Of a stretch of 64,000 nucleotides of DNA, positions 35,207 through 45,014 are shown one piece after another. Every line of letters starts with the position of its first letter. Positions within the stretch are counted from its first letter, which is position 1. This stretch comes from an uncultured Paracoccaceae bacterium (GTDB lineage: Bacteria > Pseudomonadota > Alphaproteobacteria > Rhodobacterales > Rhodobacteraceae), in NCBI GenBank assembly GCA_951812615.1, contig CATOSU010000001.1:682001-746000 (forward strand), in the 5' to 3' direction. Both the position numbers and the translations under genes were made by a program. The notes below the pieces were generated by a model. The model worked only from the letters and a program-made list of their open reading frames with translations, had not been told where the DNA came from and searched no databases.

Positions 35207-36454
35207 ATGCGATTGGTACCCATTATCACCGCGGTATTGGTGACGCTCTTTCTATTCGGTCTGGTCCTTCAGCGGGAACAGTTGCTGGCTTTCGCCCGGA
35301 ACGATCCGGCGGCGGCAGAGGCTGTGACGGAAACCGAAACGGACATCGCAGTCACGGAAGAGATTGCCGCGGACACGACAGTGGCGATTGGTGTTGTTGT
35401 GCTGCAGTCCAAGGCGGAGACCGTCGACAGCGCGGTGGTGCTGCGCGGCCAGACGCGGGCGAACCGGCAGGTCGACGTGCGCGCGGAAACCTCGGCCAAT
35501 GTCGTGTCCGAACCGATGCGCAAGGGCGCGCATGTGGCAAAAGACGACGTATTATGCGTGCTGGACGCCAGCACGCGCGAGGCGTCGCTGGCCGAAGCGC
35601 GGGCGCGTCTGAACGAGGCCACCAGCCGGGTGCCTGAATCGCAGGCGCGGCTGACCGAGGCCGAGGCCCGGCTGGCCGAAGCGAAGGTGGGCTGGAATGC
35701 TGCGGTCAAGCTGATCGAGGGCGGCTATGCCTCGGAAACCCGGCTGAAATCCACCGAAGCGCAGGTCCGCGCCGCCGAAGCGTCGGTCGCGTCAGCCACG
35801 TCGGGGCTGGAAGCGACGCAATCGGGTATCGAGGCCGCGGCCGCGGCGGTGGCGCTGGCCAAGCGCGAGATTGAGCGGCTGACCATCAAGGCGCCGTTCG
35901 ACGGGCTCTTGGAATCCGATGCCGCCGAGCTGGGCAGCCTGATGCAACCCGGATCGCTCTGCGCCACGGTCATTCAGCTTGATCCGATCAAGCTGGTCGG
36001 GTTCGTGCCGGAAACCGAGGTGCACCGGGTCGAAGTCGGTGCACTGGCCGGGGCCGAGCTGGCCTCGGGGCGGCGGGTGCAGGGACAGGTAGTGTTTGTC
36101 GGGCGTTCGGCGGATCCGCTGACCCGGACCTTCGAGGTCGAGATCCTTGTCGACAACAGCGATCTGCGCATCCGCGACGGCCAGACCGCCGAAATTCTGA
36201 TCCGGGCCGAAGGCGCGAAGGCGCATTTCATACCGGGCTCGGCGCTGACGCTGAACAATGAAGGCACGCTGGGTGTGCGCACCGTCGATCTGTCCGACAC
36301 GGTGCGGTTCAGCCCGGTCACCATCGTGCGCGATCAGCCTGACGGCATCTGGCTGGCCGGGTTGCCGGATGTGGCCGACGTGATCGTGGTGGGCCAGGAA
36401 TTTGTCACCGAGGGGGTCCGCGTCACGCCGACCTACCAGGAGGCCACGCAATGA
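35207..36454 (+). CDS. RND efflux periplasmic adaptor protein
   Basis: 415 residues of the MexA/AcrA type. N-terminal signal anchor (MRLVPIITAVLVTLFLFGL), then a barrel-sandwich lipoyl half (VRAETSANVVSEPMRKG), a coiled-coil hairpin about 120-225 (repeating ARL-xxA-E) and the second lipoyl half IKAPFDGLLES. The beta-barrel domain and membrane-proximal domain (LTRTFEVEILVDN) follow. It overlaps the RND permease start as ATGA, so the two are made together. No TolC-type gene is adjacent. The 262-bp divergent region upstream contains an AACTGGTTAGTTTAG patch that could be a TetR-type site, but this is weak. Confidence 0.92.
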   Translation: MRLVPIITAVLVTLFLFGLVLQREQLLAFARNDPAAAEAVTETETDIAVTEEIAADTTVAIGVVVLQSKAETVDSAVVLRGQTRANRQVDVRAETSANVVSEPMRKGAHVAKDDVLCVLDASTREASLAEARARLNEATSRVPESQARLTEAEARLAEAKVGWNAAVKLIEGGYASETRLKSTEAQVRAAEASVASATSGLEATQSGIEAAAAAVALAKREIERLTIKAPFDGLLESDAAELGSLMQPGSLCATVIQLDPIKLVGFVPETEVHRVEVGALAGAELASGRRVQGQVVFVGRSADPLTRTFEVEILVDNSDLRIRDGQTAEILIRAEGAKAHFIPGSALTLNNEGTLGVRTVDLSDTVRFSPVTIVRDQPDGIWLAGLPDVADVIVVGQEFVTEGVRVTPTYQEATQ

Positions 36455-39400
36455 CCGGTATCGTCGACTGGGCCGCATCCCGGGCGCGGATGGTCATGGC
36501 CTTCATCGCGCTGTCGCTGGTGATCGGCGGGTTTGCCTATGCCAGCCTGCCCAAGGAAGGCGAGCCGGACATTCAGGTGCCGGTTCTGATCGTTTCGGTC
36601 CATTTCCCCGGCATCTCGGCCGAAGACAGCGAAAGCCTGCTGGTCAAGCCGATGGAAACCGAGCTGGCGGATCTGGACGGGCTGGACGTGATGTCCAGCA
36701 CCGCCGCCGAGAACGCGGCTTATGTGATTCTGGAGTTTGAATTCGGCTGGGACAAGGCCGCAACACTGGCCGAGGTCCGCGACGCCATGAACGCGGCCGA
36801 GGCCGAATTTCCGGACGGCGCCGAACAGTACAATCTGGAAGAATTCAACTTCTCCGAATTTCCGATCGTGATCGTGAATCTGACAGGCGATGTGCCGGAA
36901 CGGACGATGGCCAAGATCGCCAAGGACCTTCAGGACGATCTGGAATCGATGGATGCGGTGCTGGAAGCCGGGATCGCCGGCAACCGCGACGAGATGGTCG
37001 AGGTGATCATCGATCCCCTGCGGCTGGAAGCCTATAACGTCACCGCCGGAGAGCTGATCAATGTCGTGGTCAACAACAACCAGCTGATCGCGGCCGGCGA
37101 GGTCGAAACCGAGAGCGGCACGTTTTCGGTCAAGATCCCGTCCTCTTTCGACGAGCCCCGCGACATCTATGACCTGCCGATCAAGACCAATGGCGACCGG
37201 GTGGTGACGCTGGGCGATCTGGCCCAGATCAACCTGACCTTCGAAGACCGCGCCGGCACCGCCCGGTTCAATGGCGAAAAGACCGTGGCGCTGCAGGTGG
37301 TCAAACGCAAGGGGTACAACCTGATCGACACCGTGGATCTGGTGAAGGCACAGTTGGAAGAGAGCTGCTCGCGCTGGCCGGACGAGCTGAAGGCGGCCGT
37401 GCATGTCGGCACGTCGAACGACCAGAGCCGCGTTGTGGGGTCCATGGTGAGCCAGCTGGAGGGTTCGGTCCTGACGGCGATTGCGCTGGTGATGATCGTT
37501 GTACTCAGCGCGCTGGGCAGCCGGGCCGCGCTGCTGGTGGGTTTCGCGATCCCGACCTCGTTCCTGTTGTGCTTTGCCTTTCTGGCGGTGATGGGCGTGG
37601 CGATTTCCAACATCGTGATGTTCGGCCTGATCCTGGCCGTGGGAATGCTGGTAGACGGGGCGATCGTGGTTGTCGAATACGCCGACAAGCGGATCAAGGA
37701 AGGCACCGGGCCGATGCACGCCAATGTCGAGGCGGCACAGCGCATGTTCTGGCCGGTGGTGTCCTCGACCGCCACAACGCTTTGTGCGTTCCTGCCGATG
37801 CTGTTCTGGCCCGGCGTGCCCGGAGAGTTCATGGGCATGCTGCCGGTGACGCTGATCTTCGTGCTGTCGGCTTCGCTGGTGGTGGCGCTGATCTACCTGC
37901 CGGTGATGGGCGGCGTCACGGGCCGGCTGAGCCGCGTGTTCGCCAATATCTCCGACTGGCTGCGGGGCCGTCTGCCGTGGGTAGTGCGGGCGGCGCTGGT
38001 GCCGGTTGCGCTCTATTCCATGTTCCTGTCGGCCATGCAGGTTCTGAACCCGCATTACCTGTTGCCGCCCGACGTACCGGCGATGGGCGGCATGATTGCC
38101 GGCGCGGCGATGTTCCTGCTGTCGGCCTTTGCCGCATCGGTCACGCTGGGCGCGGCACGGATCGAGTTCAAGCGCAAGCGCGTGGACTCGGGCTATCGCC
38201 GCACGCTGTTCGGCTGGATCATCAAGCTGATCGCGGGCAATCCGGTGATGCCGCTGGTGACCATTGCCGGCGTTGGTTTCATCGTGTTCAGCGTGCTGAC
38301 CTATTTCGGCGCCAACAACAACGGGGTCGAGTTCTTTGTCGAATCCGAGCCCGAGCAGGCGACCGCCTATGTGCGGGCGCGCGGCAATCTTTCGCTGATG
38401 GAATCGGACGCGCTGGTGCGCAAGGCGGAAACCGTGATCGCGGCCCATCCGGCGGTGATCAACGTGTTTTCCTTTGCCGGTGACGGCGGGCTGAACACCG
38501 ACGCCAGCGGCGCCTCGGTCCCGGCCGACACTGTAGGCCAGGTTCAGTTCGAGATCATCCCGTGGGAAGACCGCCCGACCGCGACGGTGCCGATGTTCAA
38601 CGGCCTGCTGGAGCGCGAGATTTCCTCGCCCGAGTTCGATGGCGATCTGGTGATCGATCAGTTGAATGCTCAGATGACGCGTCTGCCGGGCTTCGAGGTC
38701 GAGATCCGGCCGCTGGCACAGGGGCCGGCCTCGGCAAAGCCAGTGCATCTGCGGATCAAGGGCGACGACTGGGACATGCTGCTGCAAAAAACCGAGCTGG
38801 CGCGCGCGACGTTCGAGGACACCCCGGGCCTGACCCTGATCGAAGACAGCCTGCCCCTGCCCGGCATCGACTGGCAGATCAACGTGGATGTGGAAAAGGC
38901 CGGGCGCTATGGCGCCGACGTGGCCACCGTGGGTGGCATGGTGCAATTGGTGACGCGCGGCATCCTGCTGGATACGATGCGGATCGAGAGCTCGGACGAA
39001 GAGATCGAAATCCGCGTGCGCCTGCCGGAAAAAGACCGGGTTCTCAGCACGCTCGATGCACTGAAGGTGCGGACGGCGGACGGGCTGGTGCCGCTGTCGA
39101 ACTTCGTGACCCGCGAGCCGGTGAAGAAGCTGGCCTCGATCAGCCGGGTCGATCAGCTGCGCTATTTCGACGTGAAGGCGGATGTGCTGCCCGGTCTGTC
39201 CAAGGTGGTGCTGAGTGCGGATGACAGCGAACTGGCCATGCTGAGCGCGCTGGACGCCGGGGCGGCCGCGCCGGGCGCTGTGGTGACCAACGCGGCGGGC
39301 GACCGGTTCGAGGTGGTGACCCTGAGCGTGGCGTCCGTCGAAGAGGTTCAGGCCGCTGTAGATGACGGCGACGCCAATTTCGTTGCGGTCAACCCGAACG

Positions 39401-40221
39401 AACGCATCGGCCATCTGAGCAAGTGGCTGGAGACCGACCCGTTCGGCCCGGAAATCGAATGGGAATGGACCGGCGACCGCGAGGAAGAGGCTGAAAGCCA
39501 GGCCTTCCTGCAAAACGCCTTCCTCGGGGCGCTGGGGCTGATGTTCATCATCTTGCTGGCGCAGTTCAACAGTTTCTACAATTCGGTTCTGGTGCTGCTG
39601 GCAGTGATCCTGTCCACCACCGGCGTTCTGATCGGCATGCTGGTCATGAATCAGCCGTTTTCGATCATCATGACCGGCACCGGGATCGTGGCGCTGGCCG
39701 GAATCGTGGTGAACAACAACATCGTTCTGATCGACACTTATCAGGAGTATTCCCGTTACATGCCGCGGATCGAGGCCATTGTCCGCACCGCGGAATCGCG
39801 CATTCGCCCGGTTCTGCTGACCACGATCACGACGATGGCCGGTCTGGCGCCGATGATGTTCGGCCTGTCGCTGGATTTCATCAATGGCGGCTACACCATC
39901 AACAGCCCCACCGCGCTGTGGTGGAAGCAGCTGGCCACCGCCGTAGTCTTCGGGCTGGGCGTGGCCACGGTGCTGACGCTGGTTGTCACGCCGTCGTTGC
40001 TGGCGGTGCGGATCTGGTTCTGGACCTATGTGTACGGCTTCTTTGGGCTGATCGCCCGGATCATCGGCGGACGGCGCAGCAAGGCGGCACAGGACTGGGC
40101 GGTGCGCCGCGCGGCCCGCAGGCTGAAGGACCCGGAGATCATCTGGGACGACATGACGGATACGCCGGCAGAGGCCAAGCCGGAACCGGTGCAGCCGACC
40201 CGGCTGCAGGCGGCAGAGTAG
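36451..40221 (+). CDS. RND efflux transporter permease, large variant
   Basis: Inner-membrane proton-driven pump of the AcrB superfamily. At 1256 residues it is about 200 longer than AcrB. The standard plan is visible: helix 1, porter domain (FPGISAEDSESLLVKPME), TM2-6 with the relay motif AVGMLVDGAIVVVEYAD, a second half with AGIVVNNNIVLIDTYQE, and final helices. Two features differ from AcrB: an extra hydrophobic hairpin between TM6 and TM7 (about residues 510-570), and a Gly where AcrB has the second of two TM4 aspartates. The C-terminal cytoplasmic tail is about 60 residues. Substrate unknown. Confidence 0.93.
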   Translation: MTGIVDWAASRARMVMAFIALSLVIGGFAYASLPKEGEPDIQVPVLIVSVHFPGISAEDSESLLVKPMETELADLDGLDVMSSTAAENAAYVILEFEFGWDKAATLAEVRDAMNAAEAEFPDGAEQYNLEEFNFSEFPIVIVNLTGDVPERTMAKIAKDLQDDLESMDAVLEAGIAGNRDEMVEVIIDPLRLEAYNVTAGELINVVVNNNQLIAAGEVETESGTFSVKIPSSFDEPRDIYDLPIKTNGDRVVTLGDLAQINLTFEDRAGTARFNGEKTVALQVVKRKGYNLIDTVDLVKAQLEESCSRWPDELKAAVHVGTSNDQSRVVGSMVSQLEGSVLTAIALVMIVVLSALGSRAALLVGFAIPTSFLLCFAFLAVMGVAISNIVMFGLILAVGMLVDGAIVVVEYADKRIKEGTGPMHANVEAAQRMFWPVVSSTATTLCAFLPMLFWPGVPGEFMGMLPVTLIFVLSASLVVALIYLPVMGGVTGRLSRVFANISDWLRGRLPWVVRAALVPVALYSMFLSAMQVLNPHYLLPPDVPAMGGMIAGAAMFLLSAFAASVTLGAARIEFKRKRVDSGYRRTLFGWIIKLIAGNPVMPLVTIAGVGFIVFSVLTYFGANNNGVEFFVESEPEQATAYVRARGNLSLMESDALVRKAETVIAAHPAVINVFSFAGDGGLNTDASGASVPADTVGQVQFEIIPWEDRPTATVPMFNGLLEREISSPEFDGDLVIDQLNAQMTRLPGFEVEIRPLAQGPASAKPVHLRIKGDDWDMLLQKTELARATFEDTPGLTLIEDSLPLPGIDWQINVDVEKAGRYGADVATVGGMVQLVTRGILLDTMRIESSDEEIEIRVRLPEKDRVLSTLDALKVRTADGLVPLSNFVTREPVKKLASISRVDQLRYFDVKADVLPGLSKVVLSADDSELAMLSALDAGAAAPGAVVTNAAGDRFEVVTLSVASVEEVQAAVDDGDANFVAVNPNERIGHLSKWLETDPFGPEIEWEWTGDREEEAESQAFLQNAFLGALGLMFIILLAQFNSFYNSVLVLLAVILSTTGVLIGMLVMNQPFSIIMTGTGIVALAGIVVNNNIVLIDTYQEYSRYMPRIEAIVRTAESRIRPVLLTTITTMAGLAPMMFGLSLDFINGGYTINSPTALWWKQLATAVVFGLGVATVLTLVVTPSLLAVRIWFWTYVYGFFGLIARIIGGRRSKAAQDWAVRRAARRLKDPEIIWDDMTDTPAEAKPEPVQPTRLQAAE

Positions 40222-40427
40222 AGCGCAGACGGGATCAGATCCCGGCTAGGGGCACTCCGCACCGCAGGTTGCCGAAAGCCGCGCTTCGTCGTGCCGTGTG
40301 CGGCGAACCAACGGTTTTGGTTGCCCGGTTCTCTCGCGGGCGCCGCCCTTCTTCCGCGCGGTGTGATCGCCAACAATAGCTGGCGGTTGCTGGATCTGTT
40401 ACGGCAGTTACCGGCGCCCTGCCCCGC

Positions 40428-42233
40428 TCACGCCGCGTCCTGATCCGCCTGCTGCAGTTGCCACAGGTAGGCATACCGGCCACCGGAGGCCAGCAGGTCC
40501 TCGTGCCGGCCCTGCTCGGCAATCTCGCCCTTTTCCAGAACGACGATGCGGTCGGCCTCGGCGATCGTGCTGAGCCGGTGGGCAATGGTGATCACCGTCC
40601 GCCCCTGCCCGGCGCGGGCCAGCGCATCCTTGATCTCCTGCTCGGTGTCGGTGTCGAGCGCCGACGTGGCTTCGTCCAGCAGCAGGATCGGCGGATTTTT
40701 CAGCAGGGTCCGGGCGATGCCGACACGCTGTTTTTCCCCACCTGACAGCTTCAGCCCGCGTTCGCCGACGGGGGTGTCATAACCTTCGGGCAGCGCGGCG
40801 ATGAATTCGTGGATCTGGGCGGCGCGCGCGGCCTCTTCGATCTGCTCCTGGGTGGCGCCGTCCTGACCGTAGGCGATGTTGTAGCGGATCGTGTCGTTGA
40901 ACAGCACAGTGTCCTGCGGCACCACGCCAACCGCGGCATGCAGGCTGGACTGGGTCACGTCGCGCAGGTCCTGACCGTCGATGCGCATGGCGCCCCCGGT
41001 CACGTCGTAAAACCGAAACAGCAGCCGGCCGATGGTGGACTTGCCCGATCCCGTCGCGCCGACGATGGCAACCGTCTGCCCCGCCTCTGCCGTCAGCGAA
41101 ACGCCCTTGAGGATTTCGCGCTCGGGGTCATAGCCGAACCGAACCTCGTCCAGCACGATTTCCCCGCCGTTCACCTGCAACTCGGCGGCGCCGGGTTTGT
41201 CCGACACTTCTTCGGGTTGTTCGAGCAGGTCGAACATTTCACCCATATCGACCAGCGACTGCCGGATTTCGCGGTAAACCGTCCCGAGGAAGTTCAGCGG
41301 CACGGTGATCTGGATCATGTAGGCGTTGACCATCACGAAATCGCCCACCGTCAGGGTGCCGGCCTGCACCCCGATGGCCGCGAGGACCATGACCCCGACC
41401 AAACCGCCGGTGATCAGGAAGGACTGACCGAAATTCAGGAAGGCCAGCGAATAGGAGGTTTTCAGCGCGGCGGCCTCGTAGGCGCGCATGGCGCTGTCGT
41501 AGCGCCCCGCTTCGCGTTCCTCGGCGCCGAAATACTTCACGGTTTCGAAATTCAGCAGGCTGTCGATGGCCTTCTGGTTCGCATCCGTGTCCTGATCGTT
41601 CATCTCCTTGCGCAGCTTCACCCGCCATTCCGTCACCGCGAAGGTGAACCAGACATAAAGCGCGATGGTGCCGGCGACGATCACCAGATACCAGACATCG
41701 AACATCACTGTCAGGATGATCGCGACCAGCGCCAGTTCGACAATCAGCGGACCAATGGAGAAGATCAGGAACCGCAGCAGGAAATCGACACCCTTGACCC
41801 CGCGTTCGATGATCCGGCTGAGCCCGCCGGTCTTGCGCGTGATGTGATAGCGCATGCTGAGCCGGTGAATGTGGCGGAAGGTTTCCAGCGCCAACCGCCG
41901 CAACGCGCGCTGACCAACCGGGGCGAAAACCACGTCGCGCAATTGCTGAAAGCCCACGTTCATCAGGCGCGCGACGCCGTAAGCCACGGTCAGCCCCACC
42001 GCGCCCAGCGCCAGCGACGGCACACCGTCCTTGGCCAGCGCATCGACCGCGCCTTTGTAAAGGATCGGCGTGTAGACGGCGATCAGCTTGGAACACATCA
42101 GCAGCGCCAGCGCGATGACGACCCTGCGCTTGACCCAGCCATAGCCTTCACGCGGCCACAGATACGGCGAGACTTTGCGCAGCGTGCGCCAGCCCGACCG
42201 GCGTTCGGAATCCTGAATTGAGCTGTCGGTCAT
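40428..42233 (-). CDS. Atm1/HMT1-type ABC exporter, fused permease-ATPase
   Basis: 601 residues: six-helix exporter domain (ABC_membrane, about 40-330) followed by one ATPase domain with Walker [14 protein letters not shown], signature [15 protein letters not shown] and Walker [13 protein letters not shown]. The segments [29 protein letters not shown] and [13 protein letters not shown]-like [14 protein letters not shown] identify the Atm1/ABCB7 heavy-metal or glutathione-persulfide exporter group. Homodimer in the inner membrane; a likely role is export of glutathione-bound metals or sulfur species. The start MTDSSIQDS has GAGGAG upstream. It converges with the RND operon. Confidence 0.92.
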   Translation of the reverse strand: MTDSSIQDSERRSGWRTLRKVSPYLWPREGYGWVKRRVVIALALLMCSKLIAVYTPILYKGAVDALAKDGVPSLALGAVGLTVAYGVARLMNVGFQQLRDVVFAPVGQRALRRLALETFRHIHRLSMRYHITRKTGGLSRIIERGVKGVDFLLRFLIFSIGPLIVELALVAIILTVMFDVWYLVIVAGTIALYVWFTFAVTEWRVKLRKEMNDQDTDANQKAIDSLLNFETVKYFGAEEREAGRYDSAMRAYEAAALKTSYSLAFLNFGQSFLITGGLVGVMVLAAIGVQAGTLTVGDFVMVNAYMIQITVPLNFLGTVYREIRQSLVDMGEMFDLLEQPEEVSDKPGAAELQVNGGEIVLDEVRFGYDPEREILKGVSLTAEAGQTVAIVGATGSGKSTIGRLLFRFYDVTGGAMRIDGQDLRDVTQSSLHAAVGVVPQDTVLFNDTIRYNIAYGQDGATQEQIEEAARAAQIHEFIAALPEGYDTPVGERGLKLSGGEKQRVGIARTLLKNPPILLLDEATSALDTDTEQEIKDALARAGQGRTVITIAHRLSTIAEADRIVVLEKGEIAEQGRHEDLLASGGRYAYLWQLQQADQDAA

Positions 42234-42403
42234 TGGGTCTGGCTCCTCGCCTGTTGTCCGGAGATATGCGCAGTACAGCGCGAAGACCAGAGCCGCGCGG
42301 TCCGAAACAGTCGCGTGCACGGGCAACAAGCATTCGGATCACACCGGGAACTTTCGAAAAACGCACGTTTTTTGGCTGAAAATGCCCGGTTTTTCACACA
42401 AAT

Positions 42404-42432
42404 TTGGCGAAATTCCACATTTTTGCTACAAC
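42404..42432 (+). promoter_or_regulatory. candidate promoter of the small Gly/Asp-rich secreted protein
   Basis: TTGGCG (-35, 42404-42409), 17-base spacer, TACAAC (-10, 42427-42432), about 43 bp before the start codon. An AAAACG-CA-CGTTTT inverted repeat lies just upstream (about 42359-42372). Confidence 0.4.
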
Positions 42433-42475
42433 TGGGACCTTGGCAAAGTGCCTGATTCCAACCTGGGAGACTGCT

Positions 42476-42697
42476 ATGAAGACTCTTATGACGATTTCAG
42501 CCGCGATTTTGGCCTTAACGATTGCCTCCGCACCGGTTCACGCGGACAAAGGTGGCACTCCGAACGAGAACGCCAGCGACAATGCCGAAGGCAGCGCTAA
42601 CGACAACGGAAACAAGGGCGGCAACGGCAAAGGCAAAGGTGTCGGCCATGGTGACGGCGACGACAATCACGGTGGCAAGCACGACAAGTGGAACTGA
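42476..42697 (+). CDS. small secreted Gly/Asn/Asp-rich protein
   Basis: 73 residues. MKTLMTISAAILALTIASA plus PVHA is a signal peptide; the mature 50 residues are almost only Gly, Asn, Asp, Lys, Glu and His (for example KGGNGKGKGVGHGDGDD). It looks intrinsically disordered and could bind divalent metals through Asp/His. GGGAG precedes the ATG, and a strong terminator follows 27 bases after the stop, so it is a monocistronic, probably well-expressed gene. No family recognised. Confidence 0.72.
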   Translation: MKTLMTISAAILALTIASAPVHADKGGTPNENASDNAEGSANDNGNKGGNGKGKGVGHGDGDDNHGGKHDKWN

Positions 42698-42723
42698 TCC
42701 AGCCAGCCAAGTGAAGATGTTTC

Positions 42724-42755
42724 AGGCGCCCGGAGATTTTCCGGGCGCCTTTTTT
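42724..42755 (+). terminator. rho-independent terminator
   Basis: Perfect 11-base stem AGGCGCCCGGA (42724-42734) / TCCGGGCGCCT (42740-42750), loop GATTT, then a T tract. Ends the small secreted-protein transcript. Confidence 0.9.
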
Positions 42756-42899
42756 GGGGATGGTCATCGCGGGCACGTCTGACAACGGTTGTGCTGTCAG
42801 CCCGTTATGCGAGGGGCCGTGTTTGCCGGTAACGGCTGTTACACCCTGCGGCATGATGTCGGCACGTCGCGGAGCGCGTCAAAACCGCAACCCGCCCGC

Positions 42900-44903
42900 T
42901 CAGTTCGGAATGCTGAAAACCTGTCCGGGATAGATCAGATCCGGGTCTCGGATGCGGTCGCGGTTGGCCTCGAACAGGCGGACATAAAGGATGCCTTCGC
43001 CGTAATTCTCGCGCGAGATCGCCCAGAGCGTATCGCCCTTCTGCACGGTGACAGCGCCGATATAGGGCGAGTCGGGCGGGCGGTCGGGCTGCGCGGCGCG
43101 CAAGGCATCCGGGGCTTCGCGTTTGAACGGGGTTTCGATCCGGCTCACGACCTTGCCCAGCTCGTTCACCTCGTCCAGCCGCAGCGTGTAGACGCCCGGT
43201 TCGATCCCGTCGAGAACGGCGCGCCAGCGGCCTTCGTCATCGGCGACAAGCTCGGCGATGGCCTCGTTGTCCAGATAGATCCGGATCACCGACTGAACGC
43301 GGGCGCGTCCGGCCAGCTGAACCTCGCCCAGTTCGCTGTAGCTGATCGTGTCGAGCGAGATTTCCCGCATCACAACCGGGCGGTCAGCGGTGCCGGTCTG
43401 CAGCACTTCGACACCGTCGGAGGTTGCCTTGAGCACGGTGATCGGCGCCGGTTCGGGCAGCGCGGGCTGATCGGGATTGGCGGAAGCGGCCGCCGGAGAG
43501 GGTTCACCGGCGGGCTGGGCCGGTTCGACCACGGCAACCTGAACGTCCTTCGGGGCCGGGTCGGCAGGGTCGTCGGCCACGGCCGGTGCAGCAGGCTCTT
43601 GCTCCTTGGCCTCGGGTGCCGGCATTTGCGCGGCGGCGGTTTCGACAGGTGCGGTTTCAGGCTCTGCCGGGGTGGCGGGTTCGTCCCCGCCGGCGGTGGC
43701 TGTTTCAACCGGTTCGGGCGCCTTCGGGTCGCCGTCGCCGGTAGCGGTGGTTTGGACAGGAGCGGGTTCTGGTTCTGGTTCGGGTTCGGGCGCAGGCGCG
43801 TCTTCCTGAACCGCGGCGGTCTCGACCTCGGGCTCCGCTGTGGTTTCCACCGGGGCCGGCTGTTCGGCGGGCGGCGTCTCCTCTTGCGTTGCGGCGGCAA
43901 CGGTTTCCTCTGCCAGCGGCGGCGTGTCCGCTGCGGGGTCCTCGGCGGGCGTTTCCGGTGCGGGCGCGGCGACCTCTTCTTCGGGTGCCGGATCGGACGG
44001 GGCGGGTTGCGGCACAGGCTCCGGTTGTGGATCCGCGGCGGCAACCTGTTCCTCCTGCGGGGCAGGTTCCGGGTCGGGTGTGGCGGCGACCACTTCTTCT
44101 TCCGGCGCGGCCTCGGGTTCGGCGGCGGCGGTTTCGGTGTCCGGCTCTGCTGCAGGGACCGGTTCCGGTGCCGTTTCCGTTTCTGCAACAACCGGCGCGG
44201 GATCGCCGGATTCTTCGGTTGCGGCGGGTGTTTCGGGGTCGGGTGATTCGGCGGCAGCCACGACCTCTTCGGCTGGTGCGGGTTCCGGTTCCGGCTCTGC
44301 TTCGGCAACGACAACGGGTTTCGGGGTCGGGGCCAGAATGATCTGATCCGGCCCCAGAACGGTCTGGTCGCCAATCTCGGCCACCAGCGTCAGGACGCGC
44401 ACGGCCTCGCTGGGCTCAAGGAACAGGAAGCTGACGAACTTGCCCGCCGTATCGACGGTTTGCCGGTCCTGTTCCTGCCCGTCCATCAGGATGGCGACAA
44501 CACTGCCCGGTTCGCCCTGCCCCGCCACCAGCGTCGATCCGTCCGGTTCCACGCGAACGAGGTCGAAAGTGGGGGCCTTGATGGCCGGTTCAGGCGCTTC
44601 GGCCTGTGTTTCAGGCTCTGTTACAGGGGGCTCGGCCTCTTCCGGGGCCGGCAGTGCAGCCACGGCTTCCTCCTGCGGGGCGGGTTCGGCCGGAGCGGGT
44701 TCGACGGCAGGTTCGGACGCTTCCGGCTGCGGTGCGGCCGGGGTCTCGGGTTGCACGACCGCGACGGGATCGGGTTGCGGTTCCGGGTCGGGCGTGAAAA
44801 CGCCGGCAACATAGAGCCCGCCTGCGACCACGGCAGCCACCGCAGCGCCTGCGCCGGCAATACCCATCGCACCAATTCCCGAACCGGCAGCACCCGTTGC
44901 CAT
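42900..44903 (-). CDS. membrane-anchored LysM protein with long Pro/Glu/Ala-rich spacer
   Basis: About 667 residues. One N-terminal helix (AGAGAAVAAVVAGGLYVAG), then an acidic low-complexity region of P, A, E, V and T (about 40-100 and 190-480) interrupted by a small beta domain (FDLVRVEPDGSTLVAGQGEPGS). A second beta domain lies at about 490-600 (TISYSELGEVQLAGRARV, YLDNEAIAELVADDEGRW). The C-terminal LysM is VTVQKGDTLWAISRENYG ... DLIYPGQVFSIPN. It is probably anchored in the inner membrane, spanning the periplasm with LysM on peptidoglycan. The start MATGAAG follows GAAAGGA by five bases. The repetitive DNA is prone to length change. Confidence 0.85.
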   Translation of the reverse strand: MATGAAGSGIGAMGIAGAGAAVAAVVAGGLYVAGVFTPDPEPQPDPVAVVQPETPAAPQPEASEPAVEPAPAEPAPQEEAVAALPAPEEAEPPVTEPETQAEAPEPAIKAPTFDLVRVEPDGSTLVAGQGEPGSVVAILMDGQEQDRQTVDTAGKFVSFLFLEPSEAVRVLTLVAEIGDQTVLGPDQIILAPTPKPVVVAEAEPEPEPAPAEEVVAAAESPDPETPAATEESGDPAPVVAETETAPEPVPAAEPDTETAAAEPEAAPEEEVVAATPDPEPAPQEEQVAAADPQPEPVPQPAPSDPAPEEEVAAPAPETPAEDPAADTPPLAEETVAAATQEETPPAEQPAPVETTAEPEVETAAVQEDAPAPEPEPEPEPAPVQTTATGDGDPKAPEPVETATAGGDEPATPAEPETAPVETAAAQMPAPEAKEQEPAAPAVADDPADPAPKDVQVAVVEPAQPAGEPSPAAASANPDQPALPEPAPITVLKATSDGVEVLQTGTADRPVVMREISLDTISYSELGEVQLAGRARVQSVIRIYLDNEAIAELVADDEGRWRAVLDGIEPGVYTLRLDEVNELGKVVSRIETPFKREAPDALRAAQPDRPPDSPYIGAVTVQKGDTLWAISRENYGEGILYVRLFEANRDRIRDPDLIYPGQVFSIPN

Positions 44904-45014
44904 CTGCGTCCTTTCCTGCATCCCCCCAAAAGGGCGGCGGTCGGTTGAGGCATTCTACCAATCCGGTTATTAGGGGTCAAAATCCACCCCGTTTCACCGT
45001 TCAGAGGTTGCCCA

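Noticed and set aside
36433-39513. A 1026-codon open frame on the minus strand opposite the RND pump gene
   Set aside because: Antisense frames stay open by chance in GC-rich genes. Its translation is rich in His, Arg and Gln with no domain, and the plus-strand RND protein is unmistakable.
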